This document shows, one piece after another, positions 17,064-28,818 of a DNA stretch of 64,000 nucleotides. The DNA comes from Bifidobacterium margollesii (GTDB taxonomy: Bacteria; Actinomycetota; Actinomycetes; Actinomycetales; Bifidobacteriaceae). The stretch lies in assembly GCF_002860355.1 (NCBI RefSeq), contig NZ_NMWU01000021.1, positions 62,001-126,000 on the forward strand, written 5' to 3'. Below the pieces are notes generated by a model that was given only the letters and a program-made list of their open reading frames with translations, made no database searches and was not told the origin of the DNA. Positions within the stretch are counted from its first letter, which is position 1, and every line of letters begins with the position of its first letter. The position numbers and the translations under genes were made by a program.

Positions 17064-17098
17064 TAAAAAATTTCCCTAGGGGACGATTTTTCGTCCCC
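17064..17098 (-). terminator. Terminator of the UDP-glucose pyrophosphorylase gene
   Basis: GGGGACGA pairs with TCGTCCCC (17079-17098) over a short T loop, followed on the minus strand by AAATTTTTTA. It is a clear Rho-independent terminator just after the stop at 17111. Confidence 0.8.
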
Positions 17099-17110
17099 GG
17101 ATCATTCATC

Positions 17111-18538
17111 TCACAGCCAGTCATCCGGTTCGACTCCGGCAGGACCGACGAATTCGCCGTTCGGCACATACGAAGGCTCGCCGTTGTCTTCCAAGACGGC
17201 GTCCGCGAAGCACTTCACGTTCTGTCCGAAGGTCCAATCCCCCTTGACCGTAAACGAATTCGCCGCGGCCAGAGACGGCACCCCGTAGGGGAATCGTTCA
17301 TCGAAATCAGCGATGTACTTGTAGTAGCGCGGATCAAGCTCGACCTGCGGGAAGATGTAGTTGCCATCCTCCATCTCATATGAATCGGTGAGATGGAAAC
17401 GGTCGGACCGCATGATGAACAGATCGTTGGTGGTCTTCACCGGCAGGAATCGAGGACGATCCACTTCGATGCAGGATGCGCCGTCGAACAAGGAGATCGC
17501 GGCGCCCATGGCGGTTTCCAGCTGAATGACCTTCTCGGTGGAGGGATCGGTGGGGTCCACGGTCTTTCGATTGCGGATCACCGGCAGATCAAGCACACCG
17601 TTGGTTTCGGAAAGCCTGTCACGAAGATCGCGCACCCTCACCCAGATGTTGTTGGTATTGAAATAGGGATGTTTGGCGATGTCGGTGGCGGACGCCTTGT
17701 CGTCGGGATGCACCTGTGTCATCTCGCGAAGGGTGAGATGACCGGTGTGCCGGTCACGCACGATGTGGCCACCCTTGCGATCGGCCGGGGTACGACGCGC
17801 CACCTCCACCATGAACGAGGAACCCGACTGGGCGAATGCTCCGGCCAGCGTGGTCGAAGGACGTGCACCGAGATTGTCCGAATTCGAAATGAACAGATAT
17901 TCGATGCCGTGCTCCAGCAGATGATCAAGCAATCCGGATTCCCATAGGGTGGCGAATACGTCACCATGTCCCGGAGGGCACCATTCCAGCTCGGTATCGG
18001 TGGGGAACGAGACCGGCAGGCCGGTCTCCATGTCGATCTTGGGCTCGACGTGCTGGATGATCTCGGTGGGAATGTCCTCCTGATGGAACCGACGATTATG
18101 CCTGAGCACGGACATGGATTCCTTCGACGTGCGGAAGGAGTTCATCAGTGTCAGCGGCAACGGAACCTGCTCACGCACGCGGGCGGTGATCACCTGACCG
18201 AGAATGATGTCGAGGAAGCGCATGCGCTTGGCCTTGTGGCGGCGCACGGGCAGCAGGGACTTGGGGCCGGCGAGGCCCATCGAAGTGCCCAGCCCTCCGT
18301 TGAGCTTGAGAAACGCTGTCTTGCCGAAGGCATCCATAGCCTTGTCGTGATCGATGGTGTGGTAGATGTCCCGTACGGCGGGAATGTCGGTGAGAGGTTC
18401 CACATCATCCTCCCTGATCCATTCCGACTGATCGGCCTGCCAGGTTCGATACAGACGCTCAAATTGGGAAATCGCGATTTCGCTCATACCGTGTTCGCGC
18501 ATTTTGACCGCGGACTGTTCGAACGGATCCTTGGACAC
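17111..18538 (-). CDS. UTP-glucose-1-phosphate uridylyltransferase
   Basis: 475 residues of the eukaryote-like UGP2 family. The glycine-rich nucleotide loop LNGGLGTSMGLAGPKS is at 79-94, and further family motifs include EWCPPGHGDVFATL and YLFISNSDNLGA. It makes UDP-glucose from UTP and glucose-1-phosphate. In bifidobacteria this feeds the Leloir part of galactose and lacto-N-biose use and glycan synthesis. The start is a GTG with GGGGAG upstream. The 320 bases upstream (18539-18859) hold a terminator for the next operon, and I see no ORF in them. Confidence 0.9.
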   Translation of the reverse strand: MSKDPFEQSAVKMREHGMSEIAISQFERLYRTWQADQSEWIREDDVEPLTDIPAVRDIYHTIDHDKAMDAFGKTAFLKLNGGLGTSMGLAGPKSLLPVRRHKAKRMRFLDIILGQVITARVREQVPLPLTLMNSFRTSKESMSVLRHNRRFHQEDIPTEIIQHVEPKIDMETGLPVSFPTDTELEWCPPGHGDVFATLWESGLLDHLLEHGIEYLFISNSDNLGARPSTTLAGAFAQSGSSFMVEVARRTPADRKGGHIVRDRHTGHLTLREMTQVHPDDKASATDIAKHPYFNTNNIWVRVRDLRDRLSETNGVLDLPVIRNRKTVDPTDPSTEKVIQLETAMGAAISLFDGASCIEVDRPRFLPVKTTNDLFIMRSDRFHLTDSYEMEDGNYIFPQVELDPRYYKYIADFDERFPYGVPSLAAANSFTVKGDWTFGQNVKCFADAVLEDNGEPSYVPNGEFVGPAGVEPDDWL

Positions 18539-18757
18539 AGGTGGCTCCCCTTGCTTATGTACGGATGCAACAACGAAAAATCATTGTATAAGAAATAAGG
18601 GGGTAAGGCCACCAACCATTCAATTGGAACGTTCTTTTTCGGTGTTTTACCTGTTGTTCGTCCATCGGCAACCGCTTCTTTGTCTTCAGATCGTTCACCC
18701 GAAATGATGGCGAACCGTCGGATGAGGAATTCATGTCCTTTCCGGGTTAATGCAATG

Positions 18758-18799
18758 AAAACAGGTGGCGGAAGCGTATGCGAACTCTTCCACCACCTG
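18758..18799 (-). terminator. Terminator of the cmk-der operon
   Basis: CAGGTGGCGGAAG and CTTCCACCACCTG form a 13-bp stem with one mismatch over a 12-base loop. On the minus strand it is followed by TTTT (18758-18761). Confidence 0.7.
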
Positions 18800-18859
18800 A
18801 TGCGTGCGCCCGATCATCCTCTCTCTGCCTTCAAACCGTCGGCCAGAAGGGAGGCTCCA

Positions 18860-21010
18860 CTACTTGCGACGCTTCTTCTCCCGAACCTTGACGGAGATCT
18901 GGATCGGGGATCCTTCGAATCCGAACTCCTCGCGCAGGCTTCGCTCGATGTAACGACGATATCCGTGCTCCAGAAAGCCCGTGGCGAAGACCACGAAGCG
19001 CGGAGGACGGTTCGACGCCTGCGTGGCGAACAGGATACGCGGCTGCTTGCCACCGCGCAGCGGGTGGGGATGCGCGGCCTGCAGCTGCCCGAGGAAAGAG
19101 TTGAGCTTACCGGTGGGAATACGCTTGTCCCAAGATTCCAGTGCCGTATGCATGGCCTTGGAAAGCCGGTTGGTATGCCAACCGGTTTTTGCGGAAAGGT
19201 TCACGCGCTGCGCCCAGGTGACGCGGTCGAATTCCGTGATCCAGAGACGCTCAAGACGCTGACGTCCGAAATCGTCGAGCAGATCCCACTTGTTGAACAC
19301 CAGTACGATGGCTCGTCCGGCGTCCACGGCCTGACTCATCACCTTGAGATCCTGATCGGAGATCGGCTGGGACACATCGAACAGCACCAGCGCCAGCTCG
19401 GAACGTTCCAAGGCCGCCTGCGTACGCAGCGAGGAATAGTATTCCGCGCCGGAAAGCTTGTGCAGGCGTCGCTTGATGCCCGCCGTGTCGATGAACAGCC
19501 AATCCTCCCCATCCACCGACACGACCTCATCCACCGGATCACGAGTCGTGCCGGCCAGATCATTGACCACGGCACGTTCCTCACCAGCCAAGCGGTTCAG
19601 CAACGACGACTTGCCCACGTTCGGCCGCCCCACCAGCGCCACACGGCGCAGATCGGAGGGCGTAAGCAGACCGGACGTCTTCTCGGTACGCTTCAGCTTG
19701 TCCAGCGCCTCGTCGAGCAGATCGCCCACGCCACGACCGTGCATGGCGGAAACGCCGAACGGCTCTCCCATGCCAAGCTTCCAGAATTCGGCGGTGAGGT
19801 ACTCGTCGGCCTGTGAATCCACCTTGTTCACCGCAAGGGTGACCGGCTTGCCGGACGCTCTGAGCATTCGCACGATGCGTTCGTCGCTGGCGGTAAGCCC
19901 GACCGTTCCGTCCACCACCAGGATCACCGCGTCGGCGAGACGAACCGCGATTTCGGCCTGATTGGCGATCGAGGATTCGATTCCTTCGACGTCGGCCTCC
20001 CAGCCGCCCGTATCCACAAGCTTGAAATCAGTGCCCGCCCATTCGGCGTCGTAGCTCACACGATCCCGCGTCACACCAGGCGTGTTCTCGACGACGGCCG
20101 CCCGGCGGCCGAGAATACGGTTGACCAACGTGGATTTACCCACGTTCGGCCGCCCGACCACCGCCAGCACGCCCACCTCACGGCTGGCGGAGGCCTTGGA
20201 ACGATCATCGAAGGCTCCATGCAGCAGATTCTCGTCCTCATCGTCCAGCTCGTATTCGCTCAGATTCGCGACGTACTCCCGATACGTCTGCTCCTCTTCG
20301 GCTTGTTCTACCAGAGCGATAAGCGTGTCGAGGGTCTGCTCGAAATCCATATCCGAATTATCGACGGTGGTCACGCCCTCGGCCGCGGTGAGGAAGCTGG
20401 TCACCTTGGAATCAGCCTTGTCCCTGGCCGCCACGTCATCCGCACCGACCTTTCCCACGGTTCCATTCGCCGTGACGAGGGAGGTCTGGCCGGCGCGTCT
20501 TGCCGCGCGAACCTCCTCCCGAGCGGTCAGCAGCACTCGAACTTCGGCGTCGGGAGCCACCACCGTAGTGATGTCGCGACCCTCCGCCACGATCCCGGCG
20601 CCCTTCGAGAACGAGTCCGCATCGGACTCGCGAGCGATGAACGCACGCTGTGCGGCGATCAGCAGATGTCGGACCGGCATGATGGACGATACGACGGAAA
20701 CATGCGACGACACCTCAGCGGAACGGATCTGATCCGCAATGCTCACACCATCCGACAGCACATCGGGGTGTTCCGGATCAACCGAGATGTCGAAATGATC
20801 CTCCGTGAAGAACTCCCCCACCGCGGCGGTGATGAGATCGGCGTCGGGATGCTCGGCATCCAGATCGACCCCCCGGTTCAGACACCACCAGGTGCAGGCG
20901 CGATACATGGCACCGGTGTCGAGGTAGGCGTAACCGAAATAACCGGCCAACGCCTTCGAGGTAGTTGATTTGCCCACCCCGGCAGGACCGTCGATGGCGA
21001 CGCGAATCAC
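18860..21010 (-). CDS. Cytidylate kinase-GTPase Der fusion
   Basis: 716 residues. The N-terminal part (about 1-230) is cytidylate kinase: P-loop [10 protein letters not shown] at 7-16, then [10 protein letters not shown] and [12 protein letters not shown]. It phosphorylates CMP and dCMP. After an acidic linker come two Der-type G domains, each with GRPNVGKS (G1), a DTGG or DTAG G3 and NKVD or NKWD G4, and a KH-like C-terminal domain ending in basic residues. Der (EngA) acts in 50S ribosome assembly. The frame is unbroken, so both activities share one chain, as known in Bifidobacteriaceae and relatives. The start is GTG and overlaps the upstream stop (GTGA). Confidence 0.93.
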   Translation of the reverse strand: MIRVAIDGPAGVGKSTTSKALAGYFGYAYLDTGAMYRACTWWCLNRGVDLDAEHPDADLITAAVGEFFTEDHFDISVDPEHPDVLSDGVSIADQIRSAEVSSHVSVVSSIMPVRHLLIAAQRAFIARESDADSFSKGAGIVAEGRDITTVVAPDAEVRVLLTAREEVRAARRAGQTSLVTANGTVGKVGADDVAARDKADSKVTSFLTAAEGVTTVDNSDMDFEQTLDTLIALVEQAEEEQTYREYVANLSEYELDDEDENLLHGAFDDRSKASASREVGVLAVVGRPNVGKSTLVNRILGRRAAVVENTPGVTRDRVSYDAEWAGTDFKLVDTGGWEADVEGIESSIANQAEIAVRLADAVILVVDGTVGLTASDERIVRMLRASGKPVTLAVNKVDSQADEYLTAEFWKLGMGEPFGVSAMHGRGVGDLLDEALDKLKRTEKTSGLLTPSDLRRVALVGRPNVGKSSLLNRLAGEERAVVNDLAGTTRDPVDEVVSVDGEDWLFIDTAGIKRRLHKLSGAEYYSSLRTQAALERSELALVLFDVSQPISDQDLKVMSQAVDAGRAIVLVFNKWDLLDDFGRQRLERLWITEFDRVTWAQRVNLSAKTGWHTNRLSKAMHTALESWDKRIPTGKLNSFLGQLQAAHPHPLRGGKQPRILFATQASNRPPRFVVFATGFLEHGYRRYIERSLREEFGFEGSPIQISVKVREKKRRK

Positions 21011-21786
21011 AGTCCGACCTCCTTCTCCAAGGACTTGAGTTCGACCGAGGAAAGCACGCGGTATGAGCCCGGCTTGAGCTCGCCGAGTTTGATCGGACCG
21101 ATCTGCGTGCGGACGAGACGCTTGACCGGGAAACCGATCGAACCGAAGATGCGACGCACGATGCGATTGCGGCCGGAATGCAGCACGACCTTCACCATCG
21201 TGTATTCGCGATTCTGGTCAAGAATGGAGCAACGGTCGAGCTTCACCCATCCGTCATCGAGCTTCACGCCTGTCCTCACAAGACGTCGGCACACGCCTCC
21301 GCCCATCTTGCCCTCGACGGTGGCGATATAGGTCTTCTCCACCTCGTACTTCGGGTGCATGACGTGCTGGGAAAGCTCTCCGTCGTTCGTCATGAGGATC
21401 AGGCCCTCGGAATCATAGTCGAGTCGGCCCATGTGGAAGACTCGCTCGTATTTATCGCCGATGATGTCGCGAAGCGTCCAGCGCCCCTTCGGATCATCCA
21501 TGGCGGAAAGCACCCTGCGGGGCTTGTTCAACGCCAGGGTGATGTGATGATCGTTGAAATGAATACGGGAACCATCCACCATGATCTTCTGTCGCTTGGG
21601 ATCCACACGGGTACCCAGTTCGGTGGTCAGTTCGCCGTCGACTTCGACTCGACCTTCGGTGATGATCTGCTCGCACTTTCGACGGGACCCGAATCCCGCC
21701 TGCGCAAGCACCTTCTGAAGACGGATCCCCTCATTGGAGGAATCGAAGGAGTCGGACTTGTGAGATGTGGCATTCTGATTTGGCAT
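21007..21786 (-). CDS. 23S rRNA pseudouridine synthase, RluB/RsuA family
   Basis: 259 residues. An S4 RNA-binding domain covers about 21-67 ([20 protein letters not shown]), and the catalytic domain carries [10 protein letters not shown] with the nucleophile Asp123. The C-terminal region contains [19 protein letters not shown]. The start at 21786 has GGGAG before it. A longer in-frame start at 21888 has no such site. In many Firmicutes and actinobacteria this gene precedes cmk-der, and here the stop overlaps the cmk start by four bases. It modifies a uridine in 23S rRNA. The exact position is inferred from the family. Confidence 0.88.
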   Translation of the reverse strand: MPNQNATSHKSDSFDSSNEGIRLQKVLAQAGFGSRRKCEQIITEGRVEVDGELTTELGTRVDPKRQKIMVDGSRIHFNDHHITLALNKPRRVLSAMDDPKGRWTLRDIIGDKYERVFHMGRLDYDSEGLILMTNDGELSQHVMHPKYEVEKTYIATVEGKMGGGVCRRLVRTGVKLDDGWVKLDRCSILDQNREYTMVKVVLHSGRNRIVRRIFGSIGFPVKRLVRTQIGPIKLGELKPGSYRVLSSVELKSLEKEVGL

Positions 21787-21932
21787 CGTTCTCCCAACGT
21801 GGCCGGAATGTTTTGCATATCTAATGAGGTTTCCAAGCGAATTCAAAGGAAACCACGATTTTCCACTATAACGCGGGGTATGTACCACTGGTACTATGTG
21901 AGGCGTTTGTCAGATCAACCAGAAGGGAAATC

Positions 21933-23003
21933 ATGTCCGAACCGAATATTCCCGCCCAGTCTGCCGCAAAGTCCGGCGTAGACGGAACCGACACCGTGAA
22001 TGCCGAGGTCGTGAATGCCGAGGTGAAGGCCGATCAGAACGATGGGAACGCTGCATCGCCCGCCAACAACGGGTCCGCCGTCGATTCGAAGGCATTCACC
22101 GGAACGAACGTCACGGAGACGGTGAGACGCGCTGGCGCCGAATTCGCCGGAAGCTTCTTCGTTTGCTTCGCATTGTTCGCCGCGAGTACCTACGGTACCG
22201 TGCTGTACGGAGCCAATGCGGTATTCGTGGCCGTCGTCGCTGCACTCGCCTATGGAACGGCAACCGCAGTGTTCGCACGCTTCTCCGGAGGCCACTTCAA
22301 TCCCGCCGTCACACTTGCCGCGGCATTGACTTCACGGATCGGTTGGATCGACGCCTTGGCGTATCTGGTCGCCCAACTGCTGGGCGGCATTGTCGCGGGA
22401 GCCCTGCTCACCGCAATTCTGCCTACCTCCGAAAACGTGGAAGTCAAGGTGTGGCTGGCTTCGGCCGTCAATGGATTCGGCGAGGGATCGCCGTCCAACA
22501 GCATGCTTAGTCAGGCGGGCGTCAGCTTCAGCATGACGATGGCCATCGTCATGGAGGTCGCCATGGGCCTGCTGGTAGTGGCGGCCGCCATGTCCACTCT
22601 GAACAAGGATGGTTCCGCAACCGATCATCATGCCGCGGTCACCGGTATGGCTTACGGTGTAGCCTCCGCCATCACTTTCCCCATCACCGGGGCCGGTTTG
22701 AATCCGGTACGGTCCACCGGCATCGCACTGTTCGCCCAGGGCAAGGGTCTGACCGTGGAACCGTTGCAGCAGCTATGGGTGTTCTGGGTCTGCCCATTGC
22801 TGGCCGGCGCGGTTGTGGCGTTGGTCATGCTGTTGTCCGACACCATGCGGCAGAAAGCCGAATCCGTTGACGCGGACGGCAATGGTACGACTGCGGAAGC
22901 CATCCGAACCGAGCAGGAAGAAACCTATGTGGACGCCGATTTCGAAAACAGCAACGGAACCAATGGCGAGTCTGCACCGGAGGGAACGACGGTGAAGGAT
23001 TGA
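21933..23003 (+). CDS. Aquaporin/glycerol facilitator family channel
   Basis: 356 residues, MIP family. After a hydrophilic N-terminal extension of about 60 residues come six hydrophobic segments. The first pore motif is SGGHFNPAVT (NPA at 123-125). The second is GLNPVRSTG, where NPA is changed to NPV. The C-terminal tail of about 50 residues is acidic. It should pass water or glycerol. Both extensions are longer than in E. coli AqpZ or GlpF. AAGGGAAATC precedes the ATG. The gene ends at a strong bidirectional terminator shared with the convergent DUF3017 gene. Confidence 0.85.
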   Translation: MSEPNIPAQSAAKSGVDGTDTVNAEVVNAEVKADQNDGNAASPANNGSAVDSKAFTGTNVTETVRRAGAEFAGSFFVCFALFAASTYGTVLYGANAVFVAVVAALAYGTATAVFARFSGGHFNPAVTLAAALTSRIGWIDALAYLVAQLLGGIVAGALLTAILPTSENVEVKVWLASAVNGFGEGSPSNSMLSQAGVSFSMTMAIVMEVAMGLLVVAAAMSTLNKDGSATDHHAAVTGMAYGVASAITFPITGAGLNPVRSTGIALFAQGKGLTVEPLQQLWVFWVCPLLAGAVVALVMLLSDTMRQKAESVDADGNGTTAEAIRTEQEETYVDADFENSNGTNGESAPEGTTVKD

Positions 23004-23033
23004 CCGACCGTCGAGTCCGAATGCGACGGATAA

Positions 23034-23073
23034 TGCTTGGGGCCCGTAACCTGAACGGTACGGGCCCCAAGCA
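23034..23073. terminator. Bidirectional terminator
   Basis: A 15-bp perfect stem, TGCTTGGGGCCCGTA with TACGGGCCCCAAGCA, over a ten-base loop. It lies between two convergent genes. Confidence 0.75.
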
Positions 23074-23082
23074 TATTCAGCT

Positions 23083-23409
23083 TCAGAACAGTATGAGTAC
23101 CAGATATGCGGCGATCAACCCGATTCCGAGGGAAAACCCGAAAAAGCAGTCGAAACCCACCGAGCGGATCTTCCACGGACTCTTCGTCTTCAGTACGAGT
23201 CGCAACGAGGCCGTGACCAGAGCGGTCAGCGCCAACAGCAACACCGCCCAAAGCATCTGACCGATAACCGCCAGAACCCCGCTGATGACGACCGCGCAGG
23301 CCACGCCCCACTCGAAGGCGGGCTGACCTTCGTGAGCCTCCGACACATAAGGGTGTCGTGAGGTGCGGTGTGGCCTACGATGCGTTTGGTGCGTTGTCGA
23401 CATTCCCAC
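23083..23409 (-). CDS. DUF3017 membrane protein
   Basis: 108 residues with three hydrophobic segments and a basic N-terminus (THQTHRRPHRTSRH). It matches the actinobacterial DUF3017 family, often next to purH or folD, and here it follows purH by 30 bases. The start is a GTG at 23409 with AGGA five bases before it. An ATG two codons in (23403) is the alternative. The function is unknown. Confidence 0.7.
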   Translation of the reverse strand: MGMSTTHQTHRRPHRTSRHPYVSEAHEGQPAFEWGVACAVVISGVLAVIGQMLWAVLLLALTALVTASLRLVLKTKSPWKIRSVGFDCFFGFSLGIGLIAAYLVLILF

Positions 23410-23438
23410 TTCAGTCCTGAAATCGATGCGGCCGACGA

Positions 23439-25073
23439 TCAGTGGAAGAAGTGACGGGTGCCGGTCACATACATCGTGACACCGGCCTTCTTCGCGGCTT
23501 CGAACACTTCACCGTCACGGATGGATCCTCCAGGCTGCACGATCGCCTTCACACCGGCATCGATCAGGATCTGGGCACCGTCGGCAAACGGGAAGAATGC
23601 GTCGGAAGCCGCGACCGCGCCCTTCGTACGATTTGCCCCATCGGCCAGCGTGTTGGCCCTTTCCACGGCGAGATTACAGGAATCCACGCGGTTGACCTGT
23701 CCCATGCCGATGCCCACCGTGGCCCGGTCGTGAGCGACGAGGATGGCGTTGGACTTCACGCAGCGGATGGCTCGCCACGCGAAGACAAGATCCTTGATCG
23801 TCTCCTCATCGGCGGGCTCACCGGAAACAAGCTTCCATGCATCAGGATCGTCGCCGACGGCGTTGATCAGATCAGTGGACTGCACCAGCAGACCGCCATC
23901 GATCTGACGGATCTGACGAGCGTTCTTCGGCGGTTCGGACACTTTGAGGATGCGCAGATTCTTCTTCTTGGTCTTCAGAAGCTCCAACGCCTCAGGTTCG
24001 TAATCGGGTGCCACGATGACCTCGGTGAAGATCGGTCGCACTCCTTCCGCCATTTCCAAAGTCACCGTGGAATTGGCGGCAATCACACCACCGTAGGCGC
24101 TCATCGGATCGCAGGCATGAGCCTTCCTGTGGGCTTCAGCCACGGTCGAGCCCAGTGCCAGTCCGCAGGGATTATTGTGCTTGACGACGGCCACGGCGAT
24201 CTGCGGAGCGAAATCCCATACGGCGCGCCACGCTGCATCGGCGTCAACATAGTTGTTGTAGCTCATCGGCTTGCCACCCAGCTGCTCGGCGTGGGCGAAT
24301 CCGTTCCGATTCAGCGGATCCAGATAGAGTGCCGCCTGCTGATGGGGATTCTCGCCGTAACGCAGCACATGAGTGCGATCCCAGGTTTCGGTAAGCGTGG
24401 CGGGGAATAGCTTCTCGTCGATCACGCTTTCAGCGTCATCGGCATCGGGTTCCGCGGTCAGGCTTGCGGGCTTGGGCCACTGACGACTCGCCCACTCGAT
24501 GATGGTGGCATCGTAGGCCGCGGTATGAGCAAAGGCCTTGGCGGCCAGATAGCGACGCTCCTCAAGCGTGAATCCCGTACCATCCTGTACACGTCGGGCG
24601 ACCAGCTCGTAATCCTTGGGATCGGTGATGATGGCCACCGTCGCACTGTTCTTGGCCGCTCCACGTACCATGGAGGGACCGCCGATGTCGATTTTCTCGA
24701 TGGCGTCGGCCTCATTGGCGCCGGAGCGCACAGTATCCGCAAAGGGGTACAGGTTCACGACCACGAGATCGAACGGCTTGATGCCCAGCTCCCTGAGCTG
24801 CTCAACATGATCGGGATTGGTCATATCAGCCAGAATGCCTGCGTGGATGTGAGGATCAAGGGTCTTCACACGTCCGTCGAGGCTTTCCGGAAAGCCGGTG
24901 ACCTTCTGGACCTCGATGACGTTGACGCCCAGCTCGGCCAGTCTGGCGGCGGTGGATCCGGTGGAGACGACTTCGGTGCCAGCGGCGACGAACGCCTTGG
25001 CCAGCACTTCGATGCCTTCCTTGTGGTACACGGACACCAGCGCACGTTTGATGGGACGTGTGGTGTTTGACAT
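23439..25073 (-). CDS. purH: Bifunctional AICAR transformylase/IMP cyclohydrolase PurH
   Basis: 544 residues. The N-terminal IMP cyclohydrolase (MGS-like) domain spans about 1-150 and begins [19 protein letters not shown]. The AICAR transformylase domain follows, with [13 protein letters not shown] and FFPFADGAQ near the active site. It catalyses the last two steps of purine synthesis to IMP. The start overlaps the upstream stop (TAATG), so it is coupled to the PerM-like gene. Confidence 0.95.
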   Translation of the reverse strand: MSNTTRPIKRALVSVYHKEGIEVLAKAFVAAGTEVVSTGSTAARLAELGVNVIEVQKVTGFPESLDGRVKTLDPHIHAGILADMTNPDHVEQLRELGIKPFDLVVVNLYPFADTVRSGANEADAIEKIDIGGPSMVRGAAKNSATVAIITDPKDYELVARRVQDGTGFTLEERRYLAAKAFAHTAAYDATIIEWASRQWPKPASLTAEPDADDAESVIDEKLFPATLTETWDRTHVLRYGENPHQQAALYLDPLNRNGFAHAEQLGGKPMSYNNYVDADAAWRAVWDFAPQIAVAVVKHNNPCGLALGSTVAEAHRKAHACDPMSAYGGVIAANSTVTLEMAEGVRPIFTEVIVAPDYEPEALELLKTKKKNLRILKVSEPPKNARQIRQIDGGLLVQSTDLINAVGDDPDAWKLVSGEPADEETIKDLVFAWRAIRCVKSNAILVAHDRATVGIGMGQVNRVDSCNLAVERANTLADGANRTKGAVAASDAFFPFADGAQILIDAGVKAIVQPGGSIRDGEVFEAAKKAGVTMYVTGTRHFFH

Positions 25074-26626
25074 TACTTGTCCTCCTTGGTTGTCGGATTC
25101 TCGGCACTTCCTCCCGAAGCCACCATGCGGGCGCGTTTCGGCTTTTCGGTGCGAAGAGATCTGTTGTCTACTGTAAAGGGTGCAGAGGATTGCGCGGTAC
25201 GGGGGACACGCGGTGATCGAGATGGCAGGTCGGCATCGTTCGATGCACCGATCCTGTTGTGTTCAGAGGCGGGATCGTTCATCGCCGAGGATGAATCGGT
25301 CTCCGCAGCGTGGTCTATGTCATCACGGTTATCCATGTCATCGACGGCGGGTCGTAGGCTGCTGTTTCCGACACTGTCGGTGTTTCCTCCGGTCCGACGT
25401 GAAAGCAACGCCGCGATACCGCATCTGCCGCACACGAAGATGAGGGGAATCATCCATGCCGCAAGAAATCCCAAAGCGCATGGCCTGGCGATCGCACGAG
25501 TGGATGCAGCGACGTCCACACCGATATGGGAGAGTCTTCCGGTACCGAGCGATCCGTTGGACAGCGACATCAGCAGAGGTATGACGATGGCGATGAACAC
25601 GCTCGCGGCGCAGAAGGCGATGGCCGGGTGGGCGAAACGATGGAGCATGCGGCTTGAAACCAGTCTGGTCGGATCCTCGTCCTCATCACGTCTCAGCACG
25701 GCGAAGCGCTTGGCGGAAAGCATCATCCACGTTCCGATGATGAACGTAAGTACGCCGGGAAGCAGCATCAGCGAAATGCGCGTGGCCTCCCCGTCCACGG
25801 GAGCGGGAAGCAAAGCGAACAGAGGAACCGAAGGCAGATCGTAGCCTGTTCCGGACCATAGGGAGAACACGGCCGAGGTGCCAATGGAGAAGGCGCCGCC
25901 GCATACCCAGGACAACGCCCACAGCATGAGATTCGGAAGCCAGATCAGGTAGGCGATCGTGGTCATGACGGCGGATCCATGTCCCATGCCGATGGCCGGG
26001 AACATGTCGATCATGTCGTTCCACCCCAGAACAGCCCATGAGACCACAGTGATCAGGGAGACCAGAACAAGGAAGGCGATCGTCAGTACGAATGCGATGA
26101 CGCCCAGCCGCAACGTTCGTCTGAACGACTGATCAAGGCGAGACACGGCATCCCTGCGCATCCCAGACAGCCCGGTTTCAGGAAGGAATGCCAGCAGATA
26201 GCCGATGCTGAAAACGATCGAGGTCTTCAGTTCGATGACGCCCATCGAATCAAGCGTGCCCACCGACGATGTCGACGCAATCCATGCATGAACCGCCAGC
26301 CATGCGGCAAGCCCACCGACGTACCCCTGCCATGAGCAGCCAAGCCTCAACGAACATGCGCGAATCAGCACAATAAGCAGCACGGTGAGGCCAAGAGGAA
26401 TCACGGTGAGCGTCAACGGCGGATACTGCAACCCAACGCCCTGTGAATACAGCATCACCGCCTTGGTAAGCGGCATGGAGAAATCGGTGAGGCCCTGTCC
26501 TCCCTCCTCCATCGAAATGAGCAGCAGCATCAGCGCGTTATAGCAGCTCAAGGCAATGCCGTACAGTCCGATGGAGAGAAGAGAAGAACCGATCCCGACG
26601 AGGAATGGTCTGAGCCTTGGATTCAT
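25073..26626 (-). CDS. DUF6350 (PerM-like) membrane protein
   Basis: 517 residues with about nine to ten hydrophobic segments in the first 420 and a disordered, charged C-terminal tail of about 100 residues ([18 protein letters not shown] and later basic patches). It matches the actinobacterial DUF6350 family, annotated as PerM and linked to cell division in mycobacteria. The position between sucD and purH is the conserved one. It overlaps sucD by ATGA and purH by TAATG. The function here is inferred from family and context. Confidence 0.75.
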   Translation of the reverse strand: MNPRLRPFLVGIGSSLLSIGLYGIALSCYNALMLLLISMEEGGQGLTDFSMPLTKAVMLYSQGVGLQYPPLTLTVIPLGLTVLLIVLIRACSLRLGCSWQGYVGGLAAWLAVHAWIASTSSVGTLDSMGVIELKTSIVFSIGYLLAFLPETGLSGMRRDAVSRLDQSFRRTLRLGVIAFVLTIAFLVLVSLITVVSWAVLGWNDMIDMFPAIGMGHGSAVMTTIAYLIWLPNLMLWALSWVCGGAFSIGTSAVFSLWSGTGYDLPSVPLFALLPAPVDGEATRISLMLLPGVLTFIIGTWMMLSAKRFAVLRRDEDEDPTRLVSSRMLHRFAHPAIAFCAASVFIAIVIPLLMSLSNGSLGTGRLSHIGVDVAASTRAIARPCALGFLAAWMIPLIFVCGRCGIAALLSRRTGGNTDSVGNSSLRPAVDDMDNRDDIDHAAETDSSSAMNDPASEHNRIGASNDADLPSRSPRVPRTAQSSAPFTVDNRSLRTEKPKRARMVASGGSAENPTTKEDK

Positions 26627-27546
26627 CGGATAGCGTTGGATGTCAGAATCTCACGCACGATCTGCGCGGTCTGCCCCGGAGTCTGTCCCACACGAATGCC
26701 GACCGCTTCCAGCGCCTCCTTCTTCTCCTTGGCGGTGCCCTTGCCTCCCGATACGATGGCACCTGCATGACCCATCTGCTTGCCTTCGGGAGCGGTGAAG
26801 CCGGCGATGTAGGCCACCAACGGCTTGGACATATGCTTGCTGGCCCACTGGGCCACTTCCTGTTCGGCGCCACCGCCGATCTCACCGATCATCACCACGG
26901 CCTTGGTGTTGTCATCGTCGTTGTATGCCTGAACGGCTTCCAGCAGCGTGGTGCCGACGATCGGGTCGCCGCCGGCACCCAGTGCAGCGGTGAAACCGAT
27001 GTCGGAAAGCTCGCCCATCAGCTGATAGGTCAGCGTACCGGACTTGGAAACCAGTCCCAGGGGACCACGCTTGACGATGCCATCGGGAATGATGCCGAGA
27101 TTGACGCCCTTCGACCCTTCGCGTTCACCGAACGTGGCCAATCCGGGGCAGTTCGGCCCGATGATGCGAACGCCTTTCCTGCGGGCAAGAGCCACGCAAT
27201 AGGCGGTGTCGGAAACAGGTACGCCTTCGGTGATGACGACGATGAGTTCGATGCCCGCCTCGATGGCTTCGACCATCGCGCTTTTGGCGAATCGCGGCGG
27301 CACAAACACCACGCTGGCCTTTGCCCCGGTGGCTTCCCTGGCCTCGGAGCAGTTGGCGTAGACCGGGATGTTGGCGTTGGTACCATCCGACAGGGCAAAC
27401 GCAACCTCGGTGCCTGCCTTGCGTGGATTGACACCGCCGACGATCCTCGTGCCCGCATTGAGCATTCGCTCGGTATGGGTCATGCCCTGATGTCCGGTCA
27501 TGCCCTGAACAATGACCGGCGTTCCATCCTGTACGAAAAGCGTCAT
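26623..27546 (-). CDS. sucD: Succinyl-CoA synthetase alpha subunit
   Basis: 307 residues. The CoA-binding N-terminal domain opens with [17 protein letters not shown] and has [20 protein letters not shown] lies in the middle, and [12 protein letters not shown] near the end carries the phosphohistidine region. With SucC it interconverts succinyl-CoA and succinate with nucleotide. Bifidobacteria have an incomplete TCA cycle, so the pair may serve amino-acid synthesis. It overlaps sucC by ATGA. Confidence 0.94.
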   Translation of the reverse strand: MTLFVQDGTPVIVQGMTGHQGMTHTERMLNAGTRIVGGVNPRKAGTEVAFALSDGTNANIPVYANCSEAREATGAKASVVFVPPRFAKSAMVEAIEAGIELIVVITEGVPVSDTAYCVALARRKGVRIIGPNCPGLATFGEREGSKGVNLGIIPDGIVKRGPLGLVSKSGTLTYQLMGELSDIGFTAALGAGGDPIVGTTLLEAVQAYNDDDNTKAVVMIGEIGGGAEQEVAQWASKHMSKPLVAYIAGFTAPEGKQMGHAGAIVSGGKGTAKEKKEALEAVGIRVGQTPGQTAQIVREILTSNAIR

Positions 27547-28745
27547 CGTGCCTCTCCCCTGTTCTTCGCGTCGTCCGCCAAACGAGCCGCCTGCTCTGCA
27601 GCCTGCTCCATGGTATCGGCGACCTGAATCTGCGAATTGCCTGCCTGTGAAAGAATCCGCAGCCCTTCCTCTGCCTTGTTGCCGTCGAAACGCACCACGA
27701 TCGGACGGATGTTGTTCATCTTGTCGATGGCCTCGAGGATGCCATTGGCGACCTCCTCGCAGGAGGTGATACCACCGTACACGTTGATGAACACCGATCG
27801 GACCTTGCTGTCGGAAAGAACGATCTCCAGACTCTCCGCCATGACCGACGCGGATGCGCCGCCGCCAATGTCGAGGAAATTGGCCGGCTTGACGTCGGAG
27901 CCAAGCCGCTTGCCGGCTCCTGCAACGGCGTCAAGGGAGCTCATGACCAGGCCGGCGCCATTGCCGATGATGCCGACTTCGCCATCGAGATGCACGTAAT
28001 GCAATCCGAGGGCCTTGGCCTGATTCTCCAGCGGATCGCCCTCATTGGGATCGACGAAGCGAGTCCAGCCGTCGTGCCGATAGGCGGCATTGCCGTCAAG
28101 GGAGATCTTGGCATCCAGGGCGCACAACGACTTGCTGTCCTCGTCGTCCGGGTCGCCGATCTTCGCCAGAGGATTGATCTCCACCAGTGTGGCGTCGTTG
28201 GTATGGAAGGCCTGCCACATCTTCAGCAGGATCTCGGCGGCCTGTTCTCCGTCGGCATGGTAGAACCCGATCTGGGACGCCATGTCACGAGCCGCTTCGA
28301 TGTCGAAATCGTCGAGAGGTCCGATGTGAAGCCGCTTGACCGATTCGGGATGAGACTTGGCGAGCTCCTCCACCTCGGTGCCGCCATTGGCCGTGGCCAA
28401 TACATCGTAGTCGCGGGACGTGCGGTCCACGGAAATGGAGACATAGTATTCATGGATGATGTTCTTCGCTTCGGCGACCAGGACACCGTTGACCTTATGA
28501 CCGTGGATGGTCATGGGGAACAGCTGCTCTGAAATGAGAATGGCCTCGTCGAGATTGCGCGCGATCTTCACCCCACCGGCCTGTCCTCGATGTCCGATCT
28601 TGACCTGGGCCTTGATGACGCATGGGAAGCCGATACGCTTGGCGGCTTCCGCCACATCATGGGAATTCTGCGCGTAAATGGCGCGGGGAGTCGGGATACC
28701 GGCCTCCTCAAGAAGCTCGCGCGCCTGATATTCATACAGATCCAT
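27543..28745 (-). CDS. sucC: Succinyl-CoA synthetase beta subunit
   Basis: 400 residues, the usual length. The ATP-grasp start is [20 protein letters not shown], with [16 protein letters not shown] for nucleotide binding and [14 protein letters not shown] plus [13 protein letters not shown] in the C-terminal CoA-ligase fold. It forms the succinyl-CoA synthetase heteromer with SucD, which follows directly. The ribosome-binding site is GGAAA-like and rather weak. Confidence 0.94.
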   Translation of the reverse strand: MDLYEYQARELLEEAGIPTPRAIYAQNSHDVAEAAKRIGFPCVIKAQVKIGHRGQAGGVKIARNLDEAILISEQLFPMTIHGHKVNGVLVAEAKNIIHEYYVSISVDRTSRDYDVLATANGGTEVEELAKSHPESVKRLHIGPLDDFDIEAARDMASQIGFYHADGEQAAEILLKMWQAFHTNDATLVEINPLAKIGDPDDEDSKSLCALDAKISLDGNAAYRHDGWTRFVDPNEGDPLENQAKALGLHYVHLDGEVGIIGNGAGLVMSSLDAVAGAGKRLGSDVKPANFLDIGGGASASVMAESLEIVLSDSKVRSVFINVYGGITSCEEVANGILEAIDKMNNIRPIVVRFDGNKAEEGLRILSQAGNSQIQVADTMEQAAEQAARLADDAKNRGEAR

Positions 28746-28818
28746 CTGAACTGTTCCCCTTGTTTCCTTTCGATGGTTATTACGGTTTGTTGAATCACGG
28801 CCAAGCCGGTGATCGCGG

